A DNA stretch of 64,000 bases from Adineta ricciae. Lineage: Eukaryota; Rotifera; Eurotatoria; Adinetida; Adinetidae. The stretch is from assembly GCA_905250025.1 (NCBI GenBank), contig CAJNOJ010000040.1, positions 186,001 through 250,000 on the forward strand. The letters run 5' to 3'. The notes beneath the pieces were generated by a model. The model made no database searches. It was given only the letters and a program-made list of their open reading frames with translations, and had not been told where the DNA came from. Positions 12,450-26,400 of the stretch are shown piece by piece. The stretch's first letter is position 1, and each line of letters starts with the position of its first letter. The translations under genes were made by a program, and so were the position numbers.

Positions 12450-15400
12450 TTATTTTGCGTTGAACGTAACTTCACGTAACTTGGCAGCGATCTAACAAGA
12501 CAAAGAAATAGTGAATGGAAGGACTCTTGAAAGACATTCATTTACTTCGCCGTAAAAGTTTGTTTGTTCGTCAACGACTTCTTGCAGATACTCATTAAGA
12601 TCGATGACCTTCTGCTTTTGAAAGAAGTTGATTTCTGCTAGAACAACATGATTTAGATCGTGATAACGACGAGCAGCATCGCTGGCATCGATTCCACGTT
12701 GCTGGACAGTTTTCATAAAATCCGAGGCACTCTACGGCAATGGCAATGAGTCAAACAAGAAAAAGTACTTCAATCTTACCTTTTGAATGCCTAATATTGA
12801 TGGAAAACAGCCAAGAAGTCCAATATATTCTTGAATGCGTTCGTTGAAATTTCGAAGACCTTCACTTCCCTAAATGGAATCATAGCAAATGATTATTCAG
12901 GTCAAATGTTCGATTTCAGTCAGCTGATAACAGGACGTAGATATACATCAAGAGAAAAGATATCAGTCCGAACAATCGTCAGTACACATACAGAATGATA
13001 AATGATCCGTACCTGAACGAACTCAAACTCGAAGTGTGGACTCAAGTTCGGGTTGAGTACACACTTACAAATGTCACGTACCTTTGTTTTATATGATTCA
13101 GCTATATCATTGTAAGATCGGCTGATTTTATTGATTGAGTTGGATAATTCCTGATTACCCGGCGTGGTCTTATCAATTTGAACAGCAAGATGAACTTTGG
13201 AAAATAATTCACCAATTTTCTGAATATCTCGTTCGTAAGTATCGGTGTAACGTTCGGTATACTTCGTTAAACCTTGACTGAGATTTCTAAATTGGGATTC
13301 AAGACCTGGCTGTTGGTGAACAAAGGCGTCTATTTGTGAATGCCTGCAACCAAGAGCAAAGTTACTAAGCACGGTTCAATCAAACATAACCTACAATTCA
13401 TCTTCAGCTATTCTTGTGTCTCTCACAGTTACACATTGTAACCATGATGCATCGCGGAATTCATCTTTTTCGATTTTACGTTTTCCACCTTTCCATTCCT
13501 AATTTCAGTAAACAACAAAAAGATTTTATTCGCTTACTAATAACACTGAGTATTCGTGACAGTACCTTTTTGTTCTTATCGCTACCGTCGCAGGTAATAA
13601 AATGTTGAACAGGAAAAGATGCACAGAGTACAGGATGACGACATACACGATTAAGCCACAATTCAAGTAATCGTTGACGTTCTTTAATAAAATCTTGTTC
13701 GAATCGTCCTAGGAACACGCAATAAAATCTGATTTTTCCTCATTCATAAATCATACCTGCTATCTGTTTGCCAGGTAACGGTGGAATAGAGAGAAAGCGA
13801 TATTTATTAACGAGTTGCTCATGCAACCAATCAAACTGTTTATAACGTCTGTTGACAGGCTGTTTTCCGTGTATCTAAATCAATCGACAAGTTATTTGGA
13901 AATGGAATGCATTGGTGACTTACTTGAGGAGAGATTTTATATTCGGTGAATGCTTTCAATCCTCCTAATTTGGTTCCTTTCGATGGCTCTTCGATTTTAC
14001 ATGTAAATGGTGGCATACCAGGATTTGGTGACCAACAAACACCGCCTTCTCGGTCATCATACTTGATGAAAAATAAACAAATATAAAATAACGATTAATC
14101 ATGAGATTCGTACAGTTATTTCAACATGTTCATCTGGTGATTTGCCTTTACCACCATTTAATAAATAACTATCTAAACCATGTTTATCGAAAAATCTAAA
14201 TAGAAGACAGATCAAGAAATTATTTACCGATCGCTCCTAATTCTCTTACCGTGCTCGTGGTGCACTTTTGCTTGTTTCACCTCCGACAATTGAACTGCGA
14301 ACTTGACTCGATAAAGTTGAATGAACCGGTAACTGCAATACAATTCATATGAATTCTATGTTAAAAATTGAGGAGAAATCTGTCACAGAAAAGCAGTTCC
14401 AGAAAAGTGCATGCAATGATTCACACAACACGAACACGAAAAATATTCTCAACTAACCGTAGGTGCTACATTTACAGAAGGCTGTTTTGCTTGCTGAAAT
14501 AGGAGTGTTTATTAGCATCCATCTCCCAGGTAAAAACTAGAGCAAAAGTAATGCTTACAGTGTTGAAATTCGTCGTATTCGACGGTGCAGTTGGATATTC
14601 CGAATCACTGAAACTGTCGTCGGAGTCAGTGTCTTTTTTTGATATTTGACGATTGCTCTATATGAAAAGAAAAACAAATATTAGATACTTTTCGTAGTAC
14701 AAGAAATAATCCACTGAGCAACGAATAATCATGAGCAGAGCTTTATAAACTAAAAAAATTACATGGATTCTAATCGGAATCTTCAGCGGAAGAGTAACTG
14801 AGCATAAATGCTAGACCTCTTTGGTTTTCATTTGCTTTGCTTCGGGAGTTTTGGCTTTTCGTGATAAAGTAAAGAATTTAATGAAACTTCTCGATGTTTT
14901 CTTTTGAGCTGGTGGTAAGAGTTCTTCGGGCATCGAGTTCGTCTGCGTCAATTTTGTCGGTTCTGACTCAAGAATGTGATTGTCCGATGATACTTGATTC
15001 GATATTGAGTGAGTTAATACGTGTGTCCCTTCACAAGCAGTAGCGAATGTATCTGTTTTTGATAGTATTGGAGGAGATTCAGGAAGAGCAAATGTCGGCA
15101 ACGGGTTGGCTGGTGCTGGCGTTTTGGGAAGCGTGCAATACCATTCATCGGACTGATCACCGACTGAGGATCTTTTCATGGCGAACGATGAATTTTCGAT
15201 AGGAAACAAATCTAGACTCGTTTGAACATCGATCACAGTTGTATATCCGTCACATGAATTATCTGATATAGGTCGGATGTTCAACGAAGTAGTTTTTCTT
15301 CTCGAAGGAGATTTTAACGGTTGAATAGAACTAGTTACGTTTTCTTCATCTAATAGCTATCAGAACAATAGGGGCAGACGATGTGTTGGACAAAGGCAAA

Positions 15401-15915
15401 AGTCGGTACGTAGAAAAATATGTCTTACGTTTGTTAGTTGTGGTGGTGGTAGTGGCGGTGATGATGCCCATGCCGATGTGTCTTGCGCTTGCCAATTGTT
15501 AGTATATGTACCTGGATTCATGTATTGATGCTGATCATAGGCCGGTGGGGAATAACTGCTTTTTGCTGTATTATTATTGCTACCGAATACATCGAGATTA
15601 GGATAGTTATTGTTGGTATGAGAAAAAGTTGACATAGCTGGTGGTGGTTCATTTGGTTCTGGTGGATCGGCTAGAGCTTGGACATAGTTTTCTGGAATGA
15701 CACCCATTCGCCCTGAAGAGTTTTTCGCATACCTAGTCGTAGTTGGCATTAGAAAACAATATCAAACGAGTAAAAAACACATCCTCTTACCACCAACCAT
15801 GTCCAGCTGTGCTGGATGTTATCGTCAGAATTTCATTCGCACTGAAACTGAGTTCATTTGAACCTTCAGCCACGAAATCGTAGAGCGCACGTGCTTTGAA
15901 TTCAGTATTAGACAT
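12450..15915 (-). CDS. SH3-PX-BAR sorting nexin (SNX9/18/33 family)
   Basis: Fourteen exons give 603 aa (human SNX9: 595): 15915-15791, 15732-15429, 14657-14559, 14493-14458, 14332-14250, 14195-14114, 14061-13924, 13874-13757, 13708-13566, 13498-13395, 13343-13082, 12869-12780, 12731-12546, 12491-12450. Order of domains: SH3 (ALYDFVAEGSNELSF ... GWWYAKNSSGRMGVIPENYV, about 8-60), Pro/Asn-rich linker with an acidic patch, PX (RRYKQFDWLHEQL, SIPPLPGKQ, FEQDFIKERQRLLELW, HPVL), and a BAR domain ending in a long helix with FFQKQKVIDL. The family binds phosphoinositides, dynamin and N-WASP and bends membrane in endocytosis. Which of the three paralogues it matches cannot be told by eye. A further exon at 14811-15356 with its own stop is described separately. 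Confidence 0.93.
14811..15356 (-). other. Candidate alternative (stop-containing) exon of the SNX9-like gene
   Basis: Between coding exons 2 and 3 of the sorting nexin lies a 546-nt stretch with a usable acceptor (CTGATAG) that stays open for 181 codons in the phase set by exon 2, then meets TAG. Its product would be Ser/Thr/Pro-rich and basic near the end (KKTSRSFIKFFTLSRKAK). Included, it would give a protein of about 324 aa with the SH3 domain but no PX-BAR module. Exons 2 and 3 also join in phase without it. No good GT donor was seen at its end (the best is GTCTAG, which spans the stop), so an alternative terminal exon or a retained-exon transcript is more likely than a cassette. No clear AATAAA follows it. 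Confidence 0.5.
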
Positions 15916-16233
15916 TCTCTCACGTATGCAATATAGACATTTAATCTGAATCAACAATAATCTTAGTAAAGGACGTCAATGAAAAAAATAATCGGAGGAG
16001 GAAGAAAAGGTACACAATTGTTAGTTAGTCAGCGGGAGAGAGGAAAAACGAACTATAATGAATGAATCATCCTACAAACAAGATTTTCAATTGGCTGATT
16101 TGTCGACCAATCAAACGACCAAACTGACGAACAATGACTAATTGTAATCGAGAGTATATCACTGTAGCTGTTTATTAAGAAAAGATTGTTTTTCAAAAGT
16201 TTAATCGATCAATTGAAACTATTCGATGAGCTG
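15916..16233. promoter_or_regulatory. Divergent promoter region (SNX9-like / KIF13)
   Basis: A 318-bp spacer between two start codons facing away from each other, hence a compact bidirectional promoter with both 5' UTRs. No TATA box or strong repeat was seen. Confidence 0.5.
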
Positions 16234-19200
16234 ATGGCAAAGTCTAACGGTACAGAAGCTCGTGTTCAAGTTGCTGTTCGAAGTAGACCATTGAATCAAC
16301 GAGAAGTAAAGAATTTCTAATCTCCATGTATATTTAAAACGTAATGTTTCTTGTTCTTATCAATTAGATTGATTTAAAATCTCTAGTTATCGTGACGATT
16401 CATGGTTCACAAATACTAGTTAATAAATCTCAAGAGAAGTAATTCTTATCTTATTTTTAATTGAATTCGTATCATTGCCTGGATTTTTCTATAGGACACA
16501 TGGGTTAAAGACATTCTCATATGACTTCTGTTTTGATTCGATGCATTTAGATGGGTCAAATTATGCTAGTATGTTGTCTTCCAATCTGTTTCAAACGATT
16601 TTTCACATTTGTTTCATTCAGGTCAGGCGACAATCTATGAAAAAGTTGGTGTTCAAGTTGTTAAACATGCATTCGAAGGTTACAATGCTTGTATATTTGC
16701 CTATGGTCAAACCGGTACGTGTGAAATGAAATGTATTCTTGAAAGAATATATTTTCTATCAGGTTCGGGAAAATCTTATACAATGATGGGAACACATAGT
16801 GATCGTGGTATTATTCCTCGTCTGTGTCAATCAATGTTTGATCGAATTGAGAACGAAATCAAACAGGAGATGAGTCACAATTCGGATATGAAAATGGTTG
16901 ACAATGAGAAAGTCAATGATATTTTGTCATTGAAATTTTCATCATCGTATCGAATCGAAGTTTCCTATTTTGAAATTTATAATGAGAAAGTACGAGATTT
17001 ACTCAATCCAAACAAGTAAGCTACTTTGAAATGGATTATGTTCAAATTAAATTCAATTTTTAGTAATCATCATGCATTAAAAGTACGAGAGAATAAAATC
17101 CTTGGGCCCTATGTTGATGGCCTCTCGCAACTTGTCGTTACCTCGTATCAGGTAAGATTATTTGAAGAATTTAATTAGAAGAGATTTCATTGAAAATGAA
17201 CTTTTTAGGAAATTGAAACTCTACTAATCGAAGGCAATAATTATCGAACAGTAGCATCGACAAATATGAACACAGAGAGTTCCCGTTCCCATGCTGTGTT
17301 TTCTCTCAAATTAACTCAAACATTGTCAACTGATGCATCAGAAGTACGAAATGAAATCGCAACGAAAATGATCTAAAACAAGTTTTTATTTAGACACAAA
17401 GTGTTAAAGTAAGCAAAATAAGCCTAGTTGACTTGGCTGGATCCGAACGTGCGTCGAAGAGTGGTGTTCAAGTTGAACAAACACGTTTTCGAGAAGGATG
17501 CAATATCAATAAGTATGTGATGAATAAATCTCTTCTCTTGAATTGATTTGTTTGATATTCAAAAGATCGCTATCTACACTCGGTCTGGTGATCTCTGCAT
17601 TAGCAACACGTCAATCGAATGAACAGAATTCTAAGTCAACAAAAAAGACTTTTGTTCCTTATCGAGATTCTGTCTTAACTTGGCTACTCAAAGTAAAACC
17701 ATCGATATCGTCTATATTTTTTCTTATCAATCCTTGTTTTCAGGATAGTCTGGGTGGAAATTCCTTTACAATTATGCTAGCCACCATTTCACCAGCTTAT
17801 GATAATTATGAAGAAACCATTTCAACATTACGTTATGCTGATCAAGCGAAGAAAATTGTCAATCATGCGGTTGTTAACGAAGATGAACCGGGAACGATCA
17901 TTCGAGATTTGCGCGATGAGATTGATAAATTACGAAAAGAACTTGCAGATGCTAAAGCGGAAAAATCAGCTGAGAAATTGGATGCGGAAATCAAAGAAAA
18001 CGAACGATTGATGCAAACAATCAGCAAAGATTGGCAAGAACGAATTGCAGAAACAGATAAAATAAGCAAAGTAAACTTTTCTTCAACGGATCGACTAACC
18101 AATTGGAACAAAACTCGATCTTTCTTTGTCTAGGAACGACACGAGCTATTACAGAAAAGTGGCATATCTGTTTGCAGTTCAGGTATTGGTCTCGACAAAG
18201 ATCGCTTGTACTTGGTCAATCTCAATCCAGATCCAGCATTGAATGAATTATTGGTCTATTATTTAAAAGTAATAGTTTAAATTTTGCTTAGAAATGTATT
18301 TGATTTACATACGTCCATTTTAGCTGTCGACGACGACTATCGGTCGACCGGATGCTCCTACGCAACAAGACATTGAATTGATTGGTGTGGGTATTTCACC
18401 AGAACATTGCGTTATCGAGGTGAAAAGTCCAACTCAGATTGTTCTTAGACCATTAAATAAATCGAAGTTGGTCTCATAAGAACTGTAAATTCGAATATGG
18501 ATCTCGTTTTTTCTAGAACTTATGTCAATGGTCAATTGATTGATAATGAACGGCAACTTAGGCATGGTGATAGAATTCTCCTTGGATGTTCACATTTCTT
18601 TCGTTTGAATTCGCCCGGAGATAAAAGTAAGTTACATAATAAAATGGAAAAAAAACCAATGTGGTCAATGACATTTTTGTTTTGTTCGGGCGTTGACATC
18701 TAGGCAGAACCTTGACTGAAGGTGGTTTTTCGATTATCGTTGCCAGTATAGACGAAGAGATAACGAAAGAAAAGAACGCGTAAATACGTCTCAGATAACT
18801 TTCTTTTGATAAAATTTGGATTTTGTATCTTCTCGAGAAGCAAAATGTATCTAAAAATAGTACAAAAGAAAACTCGTTCTTTTCCGATCGAGTTCTGTTT
18901 AGCATCGTCACTCGTAGATACTTCTGTGTTAATCGGTAACCTATTCGACGCGATTACTTTAATAGTCGCACTTCATTCGCTCAAGACATAGATCGATAAT
19001 TTTCCTCGTGTTTCTATAGATTCGACGAATAATAACAATTCAGTTATGTCATCGATCATGAACACGTCATCGCATTTGTCGTTTACCGATGCTCAAAATG
19101 AATTTTTACTGAACCAATTAGCAACAGATCCAATGACCAAAGAATTGCGATCATTCTTAAAACCAGATGAAAACAATCAGCAAAGTAATTGTGCATTGGC

Positions 19201-22200
19201 GAACACTCATCTTTATGTTGATGTACGACTTTACGAATATTGTTTTAGAAATCATTCCAGAGAAAACGTCCGATGTTTACGAAAGAGAGATTGAATATCT
19301 GAAGGGTCAACTCATGCGTAGTGATAGTCGATCAACAGCAGTCAATTCAAAAACGCGTACTTTCGAAGATTCGCTTTCCAAATGGCGTTTCTCGAATAAG
19401 CTCCTCACTGAGTATGATTTGGCCTCTTGAATATGATTTTGTTAAAATTCTGCTATCATTCAGATCGGAAGAGAGTCGAGCTTTTTTCAACCGCTTAAAA
19501 CAAGATCTCATTCGTGTGAATGCTTTGGTTTCCGAAGCCAATACAATTGCAAGTGAAATGCAACAACAAACAACATACAGTGTTATGTTACAAATTCCCG
19601 TCTCTTACTTAAAACCAAGTCAAAGGGTACGTAGAATCGAAGAGACGATATTTTTCAACTGATTGAATTCCTTCACAGGCTACAACGAACTTATGCGAGT
19701 CAGCTGTACAAGTGAAAAGACGAAATTTGTCTCCACAGATATGGAACGTGGAAAAATTTGAATCAAGATTAAATGACATGAGAGAATTTTATTATGAATG
19801 GCAAACGTCGGAGAATAAAGTAGGACGACACTTGTGTTTTCGATCAATAGATTTCTTTTAATCTTAATCAATGTTTAGAATACGTTTTTACCACAACAAT
19901 CGAAACGATATGATCCGTTTTTTGACGCCGAAGAATACAATAGTCTGATTGGTGTTGCGAATATATTCCTCAAAGCTTTGTTTTACGACTCTAAGCTTGA
20001 CTATCTCGTACCGATTATCAACACACAAGGAGAGGTAGAAAGAGCACGCCTGTCGAAACATTCTCACCCTTTCCTCTATGGTTTTTGCTATTCATAGATT
20101 TTCGGTTCACTTCATGTCGTTTTCGTCCAAGTCGGTACTTCGGCTATGAAGAAATTAAGCGACTTTCAGCCAAGGAAAGCGGTGCGCACAAATACCAGCG
20201 AAGGAATTAGTATCGATGCAGATGAAAATAGTCTGAGCGAGAATAGCGCTAGTCAAAACAGTCTGGATGAGGAAAGTGTTGATGACTCAACGAAGACGTT
20301 CAATAATAAATCTGACCAAATCACGGTTAAAGTACGTAGTCGATAGCATTTTTGATCGCAAGACATCCTCTTTCATTGCAGTTTTCAATCAAAGAAGTCC
20401 GAGATTTGCCTCAATGTGATGGCGATACTATTATGTGTCGATATACTTTCATCAATCAGAAAGATGAACAACAAATCTTCTCAATCAAGCCTTCGACATC
20501 TTCCGACGATGAAAATAGCGATGAGGAAACAAGCAAAAATCCACGAATATTTACATTTCATCATGAAAAAGTATTTTGGATCGAAAGGAACTTCTCTTTT
20601 TTTTCGATATTCATCTCTCTTCCAGGAGTATACTTTTACGATCACCGACAATTTCATCACAACATGTATGGAAAGTGCTATTTCCATCGAAGTTTGGTAC
20701 CACTATAGCACGATACCATTAGCAGTGAACACGAATGCGCAAAACGAACGCAATCGACGTGATGCAGAAATTCGAGCATTAAGTAATCGATGGAAAGAAG
20801 TTAAACGGCACATACAGTATGCGATAGAAATCCACGAATTGGATGCGTCAGGCAAATGGGAACCGGTTGAAGTAGATGCACAACAGCCACAGATCATCAG
20901 TGGAGGAGTTTATCGACTACGACAAGTAAATCGAGCAAATAGATACAAATGACTCATTTGTACAATTTGTCATTTGATGAATAGGGTCAATCGAAACGAC
21001 TTGTCGCAAGGCTACGTGTGATTCCTCAATCTGGAACAATGCCACTTGTTCTTCACGCTATTCGATCTGTTGAAATCGGTTCGATAAGTACACGAAAGAT
21101 CAATGCACCGCGTCAATTAGATTCGTACCAAGATGAAGAATTACAGCGCCTAAGGCGTGAATGGCTTGGCTTAATTGAAAAACGAAAACTCTATCTTGAA
21201 TCCGAAATGAAATTGCTCAGTCAACAGACAAGTAACTTTTACTGCTTGAGAAATTTCATAGGCTATTTCACTATTTATGTAGATAAAACACCGAATGATT
21301 TAGAAAGAGAAACAGCGTTACTCGAGCAGCTTGTTCGCTTAGCAGAAGAACGAAATTTTGCGGAATTCCCGCCATCAGGAAGTGGAATACCAGGTAAACA
21401 ACCATGAAAGTAGCTTATTGTTTACAATTCAATATTTCTGTGCGAATTAGGTTCACCACCGTGTTGGACACCACCAGCTACTTTCGAAGAACATCGTCCA
21501 CTAGTATTTCTAGATTTAGATCCTGTTCATATGAATACCGCAAATGATACTGCTGGTCTTAAAGCAACTTTAACTGAAGAAAATAAGAACGACATGTTTC
21601 GTCTACCATTGTTGCATCATGCATCGGATGAAGCAAGACATTTTCGTTGAGTTCACATTGTTTGTTCATAGTGATTTCTGTTTAAGGTTCGTGCAGTTGC
21701 TCAATGGGATCCATCCATACATGAAGCCACTGAAATGTAACGAATTTTTCCGAATCGTCATTTGAAGATCAACAAATTTGTCGCCATTTAGGAATCGTGT
21801 GACACCGCACAATACGATTATTTATATGATCGTCAAAATCACTGTCGTCATATCTCAGCCTGTTCGTATGGAACTCATTCTGCGTAAGCGTATTGCAACA
21901 ACGATTGGAAAAACCGAAGGTTGGTGGTCAGGAAAAGCAATGAAATACCTCCTTGGATATGTAAGAAAATGAGCATTTACTTGGTAAAATAATGAATATG
22001 TTGCCTTTAGAAACCTTACAAACGAACGAGTATTGTTTATGAAATTGTTTCAAGTATACCAAAATACATTTATGAGATCGAGGATCGAAAAAGCTTAGCA
22101 CTAGTAGCGGGCTCCGAATGTCACAGACAGAATTATGTCCAAAAATATATTCAATATGCGTCAGCTGTTGATTCACTTCTGTTACTCGATCAATTGAGAC

Positions 22201-23420
22201 AAGTGAGTTACTGATAAACGGAAAGACAAAGAATTGCCTTCTCTTTTCAATTTTTTAGGAAGTTTCATTAGCTGAAAATTCAGCAAAACAACAAACGATT
22301 CGAAAAGCAACCAGTGTACCGAATATAGCAAATCAGCAAGGAAACACTGTAAGTTTCATTTCAATCGTCGCATTGAGAATCTATTTATCAAAAACGTCTG
22401 CACGTTTGTCATATTAATCATTCGATTGCGTGATGCGACACTTCGAGAATATTCTTAAGACTGATTGTTTTTTTCTTTTTCGAGACGTTTAAAGTATCAC
22501 GAACGTTGATTAGTTCAAAAACTACTAAATATCTTCTTTCTAAATAGCCTTTGTCAATTGCACCAAACTATTCTCGTCGGGAAATTGACACTGAACCAAC
22601 GTCACCACTGAAAAAGTCGCCCTCGATTCAAGGTGAATCATCGACTCGTCCAAATCCGTTCTATGACGATAATAAAGCAGCCAAGTCCTCATTTCTTTAT
22701 CCGCATGCTCATTCTGATTCAACGCCATCACAAATTAAAACCATCACGACTCCATTTTCTGCATTCAGTCGATCCGAGGTGAATGTTTCCACTCCCATGT
22801 CAACACGTATTGAAAATCTCGATTATGAGGCCAATCCTCAACATTCATATTTCGAATCTACGACCCCGAGTTTGTTGTCCCGTTCGCTGTTCATCGAACA
22901 AGAACAATTACAGCCAGTTCAAACATCAAGCATTCGTATTCGTCATACGTTCGATATCGATGATCATGAAAATCAAACCACTAAAAAACAAGATAGTGAT
23001 CAAGCGTTACTATCGATAAAGACACTTGAGGAAAAATATTCCATTCCAACAACGCCTCGAAAAACCGAACCAACAGTGACTGCAGAACCATCGACAGCAA
23101 AGAAAATCGTGGATATCAACGACGAAGAATATCCAGTTGATGCACGAGTCACTGTTAACACGGATCATCAATTATACAATAAAACAGGAACGGTACGATT
23201 CGTAGGGAAAACATCATTTAAAGAAGGAATTTGGTACGGCGTTGAACTTGATGAGCCTGTTGGTAAGTAGCCAAATGTTTTTGTCTGATGAGAACGAAAG
23301 AGAAACATTCGATTCTTTGTAGGAAAAAATAACGGTACATTTGATGGAGTTGCTTATTTTCAATGTCCTGATAAACACGGAGTTTTTGTTCGTCGCGATA
23401 AACTTTGTCGCAAAACATAA
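16234..23420 (+). CDS. KIF13B: Kinesin-3 motor, KIF13 / Khc-73 type with CAP-Gly tail
   Basis: Thirty exons close in frame at 1703 aa (human KIF13B is about 1826). The motor domain (about 1-360) has [11 protein letters not shown] (P-loop, split by an intron), [11 protein letters not shown] (switch I) and LVDLAGSE (switch II). A neck coiled coil (about 390-450), an FHA domain (GRPDAP ... VNGQLIDNE ... HGDRILLG) and the KIF13 stalk blocks ([43 protein letters not shown]) follow. The last 60 residues form a CAP-Gly domain ([31 protein letters not shown]). KIF13B/Khc-73 carries cargo to microtubule plus ends and acts in polarity and endosome traffic. Exon 24 (21451-21632) ends with a GC donor (GAA|gcaag). 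Intron 13 (18627-19019) is unusually long; exon 14 is modelled as 19020-19184 because that donor alone keeps the frame. Confidence 0.95.
21633..21686 (+). other. GC-AG intron in the KIF13 gene
   Basis: The donor reads GAA|gcaagac and the acceptor tttaag|GTTCG. Joining them gives EVRAVAQW, matching the strongly conserved KIF13 block EVRAVASW, and keeps the frame. No GT donor nearby does so. Length 54 nt, like neighbouring introns. GC donors with an otherwise consensus site are a known minor class of U2-type introns. Confidence 0.85.
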
Positions 23421-26400
23421 CTGTAATGAATTCTTATTGTTTGCTTTTTCTATTCATTTGTTATTTATTGTTGAAACGGTCTCTAGTCGTTCGATATATT
23501 GAATATTTTTCTTTTTCTACTATTTATTTGATGATTTACGTTTCACTAATTATTATTGGATTACCTATATATATTTAACTTCACCCTATTCTGTCAGATT
23601 ATCATCATTTTTATACACGCATGCCCATTATTGTTATTATTTCTATTGTGTTAATTATTTCATCAATAACTAGAAATGTAAACTAGTGTATGTGTTTAGA
23701 AATATATGTATGTGTAATTCAACTCAATCTCGTTTTCCTCTTCTCTTTCTCCTTTCTAGTTTTCGGTGATAACTACTGACTTCCACCCATATATGCATAC
23801 CTTTTCCTGAGTCTTCTAATGTGAATATCTTTTGGCAAAGTGTGTCTCTCTTTCTTTTTTCATGTACTTATGTCCTAATTAAAGGATCTGATGAAACAAT
23901 TTTGGTATTCAAATAAATATTCTTTATGATTATGAAATCCAATGATGTGTTTACACGTTCCGGTCAAGGATAACGTTATGTTATGATCTAGATTTGATGT
24001 GACTGTCTGACACTGGCATATTTTGTAGAACATTTGGTTGAAAATATCTATTTTTTCACCAATGAGAGGCTATAGAGAGCTGGAACAATATTATTTGTTT
24101 CATTTCTTTTTGTGTCTGAGTGACCTAGACGTGAAGATAGAGAGAGGAAGAGATTGTATTCTTTATTAGAGCATCACTTCGCACAAACATCCTAGTCAAT
24201 CAATGATGAATGACGTAGTGATTAGGAAAGAAAGAATCGTCCTTTATTTGCTAGTGATTTTCATGACTATTTGACACGAACAAATAGTATTTGAACATTG
24301 ATAGTCATTGTGTTATAAAATGAATTTCAGTATAGAAGTGAAATTGATTGGGTTGAATAGTAACTATTAATACTGATGTTTTGGTATGAAAAACAGCCAA
24401 GTAAAATTGTCTATAATATCGAGTAAATCAAAAGTGATTGATGATTTCCTTTTCTAGATTTTTTGTTTTTTCTTATTGTTTTCTTTTCGACTTTGTGCTC
24501 TGAAAATGATCATTCTTAGCTCGACAGGACTAGAAATTCTATCTACTTGAGAGAAACAGAAAATATCAAATCAGAACCAAGGAAAGCATACAGCCAGAGA
24601 AGTTCATCTCTTCTAGACCAAATCTAACGCTTCTAAATTAGGCTTTGATAAATGTCAGACTGGAATGAAAAGAACTATGCTAGGGAACGTCTAAGAAAAC
24701 TATTAGGGATATTTGAATATTGTTCTTAATTTCTTGTGTTTCACGACAGTTCTTTCGATATAAAATGTCATTCTTTTTCTTCTTTAATGTTTTCTATTTC
24801 TGCTCATTTGTTACCATCGATGATTAGTGAGGATAACGGAAAGTTCGTCCGAAATCAAAATCATGAAGATCAATTAAATTATATTATATCTCATTTGTAT
24901 ATTTAATCGGCAGATTGATGCAAAGGCATTCGACGATGTGTACTTGTTTAGATGTATTACGAGAAAAATAACGATCAATCATATGCGATCTTCTTGTATA
25001 TATAACATTTTTATAGTTCACATATCACGCTATGTACATGTGTGACCGTAATGATTTATGCTGAAGGGCTGTCTGAGCAGAAGATTGTTTTTATGACAAA
25101 CTTCTGTTTCTAATAGCCAATTTCTTCGTATGACTGCGAGGAGATCGAGAGTTATCTCGATTACATTCTCAAATGTGAGGGACAAGAGTTGAAGGTTAAC
25201 ACGACTGTTTTTTTAACAGGAAATATTCGTGCTGTTTATATGGGTGGAGGAGTACTACCGACAATACCATCACTATCATTAACACTGCTTTGACTCGAGC
25301 TAAGTAGTCGTTATCAGAATTATACGTAATACTAGCAGTATTAGTATGAAGGCAAAAGAAGAAAACATGGCGAGTGTTGGGAAAAGGCAAACTGTTCTCT
25401 CTCTCTCTCTACTTCCCATCTTTAGCTTCTTATTCTGATGTTTCTGTTCTTCTTTCTAGCAAGAGAGAAATGATAGAAAATTCATCATAGTAATAGAAGA
25501 ACAACTGTGATGGTGGAGAAAGAGAGAGAGAGAGAGAGAGAGATGAAGTTCTCTTTTGTTTATGCGTGTATGTGGGTCGAAGGAAGAAATCGACAACTAA
25601 GCAGAAAAAAAAACACGATGATGAGAAGAAACGAAAGAGATGAAGAAGAAGCAGTAATAGTAGCATGGTACGTTTTTCTCTCTATCCAGCAAACGTCCAA
25701 CTGGGCCGTTCTTCTTTAGTGTCGAACAACATCTCTCATTATTATTGTGATTATCGTGCTCGGACGATGTTACTACTACGCGTACATATTGGCATGTCCG
25801 GGAAGAAAGAAGAAAGAAAGAGAAGATTATAGAATGTACACACTTGACAATATTTCGAACCGAGCTGTCAGCAACAGTACCATGAAAATGATTGAAATAG
25901 AGTAGGATTCAATGGACTGAGATTAGCATTCGGTTTCACTTTCTTTCTTCGCTTTTTGATGGTTGGTTTCCTGGTGTAAGTATATTTCTTAGCTATAATT
26001 CGTTACGTCATTGAGATAGATATCTAAATCAATATAGTGCAATGAGGAAGAGGCGAAAACAGACGGAGATAGATAGAGAGGGAGAGAGAGCAAAATGCAG
26101 AAAGAAAAGAATAAGTTATAGGAGCCTTGAAAACAGGTGCAGACAGCAGTATGATCCCGACCGGTAAAGAATCATCACGGTGTATTATGGGCGTGGTCGG
26201 AAACTAGAAAAAGGAATGCGATCTTGTAAATCTTTAGAATGCTGGAAACTACGTAGGTGATTCAATGAATAAATAGCCGATTTTACGCGCTTATTTATGA
26301 CTATGAATGGAACATTAATAAAACATCCTTCTCACAGTAATAATATGATACAGAGAAAGAGAAAGAGAGAGAGAAGGATGAAATAATACTCAGCAATTGT

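Noticed and set aside
19185..19248. Possible continuation of KIF13 exon 14 to the donor at 19223
   Set aside because: That donor forces a stop in exon 15; the donor at 19185 keeps the frame and a normal intron length.
25196..25720. Several 60-80 codon open frames on both strands
   Set aside because: They are made of GA/CT-biased sequence giving Arg/Glu or Ser/Leu/Phe runs and do not splice to anything.
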